Shown here: positions 59,906 to 64,000 of the stretch, in pieces
How the letters are laid out: every line of letters starts with the position of its first letter
Position numbering within the stretch: position 1 is the stretch's first letter
From: Streptomyces hyaluromycini
GTDB lineage: Bacteria > Actinomycetota > Actinomycetes > Streptomycetales > Streptomycetaceae
Direction: 5' to 3'
DNA: 64,000 nt
NCBI RefSeq assembly: GCF_002217755.1
Contig: NZ_BCFL01000017.1
Location: 276,442-340,441, forward strand
The notes under the pieces: generated by a model
What the model was told of the DNA's origin: nothing
The model's database searches: none
What the model saw: the letters and a program-made list of their open reading frames with translations, nothing else
Program-made: the position numbers and the translations under genes

Positions 59906-61080
59906 GCTCCCTTCGCGGCCTCGAACAGCTCGGCCCGCGGGTCCTCGCCCGCGGTCGCCTCGCGATACGCCTCCAGCGCGTCACGAGCCTTCCCCGACAG
60001 GTCCTTCGGGACACTCACCTCGACGGTGACCAGGAGGTCGCCGCGGGTGCCGTCCTTGCGGACCGCGCCCTTGCCACGGGCGCGCATGGTGCGGCCGTTG
60101 GGCGTGCCCGGGGGCAGTTTCAGGGTGACCGGCGGTCCGCCCAGGGTGGGCACCCTGACCTCGCCGCCGAGCGCCGCCTCGGTGAAGGTCACCGGGACGG
60201 TCACCGTGAGGTTGTCGTCCTTGCGGCCGAACACCGGGTGGGTGTCGACGTGGACCATCACGTACAGGTCGCCCGCCGGACCGCCGCGTTCGCCCGGCGC
60301 GCCCTTGCCGCGCAGGCGGATGCGCTGGCCGTCGGTCACCCCGGCGGGGATGCGGACCTGCATGGTCCTGGACGACTTGGCGCGGCCGCTGCCCTTGCAC
60401 TCCATGCAGGGGTGCTCGGCGATCAGGCCGCGGCCCTTGCAGTCCGGGCAGGGGTCGGTGAGCGAGAAGCCGCCTCCGGATCCTCGCGCCACCTGGCCGG
60501 TGCCGACACAGGTCGGGCACACCCGCGGGGTGCCGTTCTTGTCGCCGGTGCCCGAACAGGCCTTGCAGGGGGACTGCGAGGACATCCGCAGCGGGACCGT
60601 GGCGCCCTCGATGGCCTCCGTGAAACTCAGCGTGACCTCGGACTCGATGTCCTGGCCGCGCCGCGGCTGGGTCCGGCCGGCCGTGCCGCCGCCCCGGTTG
60701 AACAGGCCCCCCAGGACGTCACTGAAGCCGCCGCCGCCCCCGCCGAAGCCGCCCCCGCCCTGGGCGTTGCCCCCGAAGAGGTCGCCCAGGTCGAAGTTGA
60801 AGTTGCCGCCGCCCGCGCCCGGCCCCGGGCGGAAGCCGCCGTTGCCGAAGAGGGCGCGGGCCTCGTCGTACTCCTTGCGCTTCTTGGGGTCGCCGAGTAT
60901 GTCGTTCGCCTCGGAGATCTCCTTGAAGCGCTCCTCGGCCTTGGCGTTGCCCTTGTTGGCGTCCGGGTGGAACTCGCGGGCGAGCTTCCGGTACGCCTTC
61001 TTGATCTCGGCCTCGGTGGCGTCCTTGGGGACGCCGAGGACCTTGTAGTAGTCCTTCTCGATGAAGTCCTTGGTGCTCAT
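59902..61080 (-). CDS. dnaJ: Co-chaperone DnaJ
   Basis: 392 residues, full length. J-domain with YYKVLGVPKDATEAEIKKAY and HPDANKG (HPD motif, residues about 38-40), a long Gly/Phe-rich stretch (about 85-135), four zinc-binding CxxCxG repeats (CKACSGTG, CPTCVGTG, CPDCKGRG, CMECKGSG), and the C-terminal substrate-binding domain. It delivers unfolded protein to DnaK and stimulates its ATPase. It lies 36 bases after grpE. Confidence 0.98.
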   Translation of the reverse strand: MSTKDFIEKDYYKVLGVPKDATEAEIKKAYRKLAREFHPDANKGNAKAEERFKEISEANDILGDPKKRKEYDEARALFGNGGFRPGPGAGGGNFNFDLGDLFGGNAQGGGGFGGGGGGFSDVLGGLFNRGGGTAGRTQPRRGQDIESEVTLSFTEAIEGATVPLRMSSQSPCKACSGTGDKNGTPRVCPTCVGTGQVARGSGGGFSLTDPCPDCKGRGLIAEHPCMECKGSGRAKSSRTMQVRIPAGVTDGQRIRLRGKGAPGERGGPAGDLYVMVHVDTHPVFGRKDDNLTVTVPVTFTEAALGGEVRVPTLGGPPVTLKLPPGTPNGRTMRARGKGAVRKDGTRGDLLVTVEVSVPKDLSGKARDALEAYREATAGEDPRAELFEAAKGA

Positions 61081-61116
61081 CCCCGACGCCCCTCCTTCCG
61101 CTCGGTACTTATTGCG

Positions 61117-63672
<2,556 letters not shown>

Positions 63673-63676
63673 CAGA

Positions 63677-63697
63677 CCTGAGTGGGACAGACTCAAG
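63677..63697. promoter_or_regulatory. HAIR element 2 of the dnaK operon
   Basis: CCTGAGT-N7-ACTCAAG, one mismatch to the consensus in the left arm, ending 3 bases before the neighbouring gene's stop codon. Second HspR operator. Confidence 0.9.
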
Positions 63698-63699
63698 TC

Positions 63700-64000
63700 T
63701 TATCCGCTCCTTACACGCAAGTGCCCGCTGACCTGCGACGATTCTCCCTGCCGGGGCCCGTACACCGGGATTCGAAGGAGTACGAGCACGACACCGAAGG
63801 TGACGCAGGCGACCCATGTGGCGCCGGTCCGGCCGACCCAGCCGCCGTGCACGAGCACCGCGACGAGCACCCCGGCGAAGGATCCGGTGCCGAGGGCGAC
63901 GGTCGCCCCCGGCGAGGTGAACCCGAGGCGCCGCAGCCGGTGCACGAGATGGTCGGGCCCGCGCCGCAGCACCGGCCGCCCGGCGAGCAGCCGCGACAGC
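63700..64000 (-). CDS. WecA/MraY-family glycosyl-phosphate transferase, C-terminal part (runs off window)
   Basis: The last 99 codons of a gene entering from beyond 64000, stop TAA at 63700-63702. LLAGRPVLRRGPDHLVHRLRRLG contains the HLxHRL motif of polyprenyl-phosphate N-acetylhexosamine-1-phosphate transferases, where the His residues lie in the last cytoplasmic loop. Two membrane helices and a basic tail follow. These enzymes start teichoic acid or other wall-polymer synthesis on a lipid carrier. It ends just upstream of the dnaK promoter. Confidence 0.75.
   Translation of the reverse strand, partial: LSRLLAGRPVLRRGPDHLVHRLRRLGFTSPGATVALGTGSFAGVLVAVLVHGGWVGRTGATWVACVTFGVVLVLLRIPVYGPRQGESSQVSGHLRVRSG

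Overview
The window is high-GC DNA from a Streptomyces chromosome. The evidence is the strongly GC-biased third codon position, frequent GTG starts with GGAGG-type ribosome binding sites, a single in-frame TTA codon found, DUF397/DUF5753 regulators, and the heat-shock block dnaK-grpE-dnaJ-hspR with clpB nearby, both carrying HspR-type (HAIR) operators. It looks like core-chromosome sequence with small accessory patches. No rRNA, tRNA, prophage, CRISPR array or complete transposon was seen.

Layout. 1-3.2 kb: ethanolamine ammonia-lyase (eutB, start of eutC) diverging from an APC permease. 3.3-6 kb: an envelope-sensing patch with a secreted peptidoglycan-binding protein and two membrane-anchored XRE regulators, one with an outside peptidoglycan-binding domain and one with a DUF2690 domain. 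6-9 kb: MarR/GbsR-like regulator diverging from a two-gene ABC exporter. 9-14.7 kb: small accessory genes, namely a Uma2 protein, a cytochrome P450, a GntR/MFS chimera, an abaA/whiJ-like module (XRE-DUF5753, DUF397, HATPase) and a small two-gene pair. 14.7-22.5 kb: an MHYT membrane protein and two paralogous NarL-type two-component systems; the second lies in an operon with an acyltransferase and an alpha/beta hydrolase. An identical 18-bp motif lies upstream of both operons. 22.6-25.7 kb: tryptophan degradation (kynA, kynU, putative arylformamidase). 25.9-37.6 kb: M23 peptidase, DUF3151, MFS exporter, fba, pyrE, aldose epimerase, SRPBCC protein, membrane spermidine-synthase-like protein, DUF2617, small membrane proteins and a class I aminotransferase. 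37.9-45 kb: a Ser/Thr kinase with a beta-propeller-like sensor, a second Uma2 protein, an aminotransferase pseudogene, a large secreted protein, a cupin and a membrane mannosyltransferase. 45-48.4 kb: ybjN-like gene and clpB.

49-53 kb holds the most unusual gene set: a short exported peptide gene coupled to a Rieske-fold-like small protein that lacks the usual cluster ligands, facing three paralogous LuxR-type regulators with TrmB/PLD-like sensor regions. It has the composition of a peptide-signalling locus that I do not recognise as characterised. 53.2-56.5 kb: the circularly permuted ATP-grasp / alpha-E / transglutaminase operon. 56.7-57.9 kb: an orphan sugar-binding lipoprotein. 58.2-59.4 kb: a secreted PA14/FnIII gene interrupted by a tnpB-less IS605-type element that resembles a stand-alone omega-RNA. 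59.4-63.7 kb: dnaK-grpE-dnaJ-hspR under HAIR operators. The window ends inside a WecA/MraY-family glycosyltransferase gene.

A recurrent intergenic repeat family with a GCGCCCC-N4-GGGGCGC core sits just after stop codons at five places, where it probably serves as a terminator. A related segment lies inside the coding start of the 21.2-22.5 kb hydrolase.
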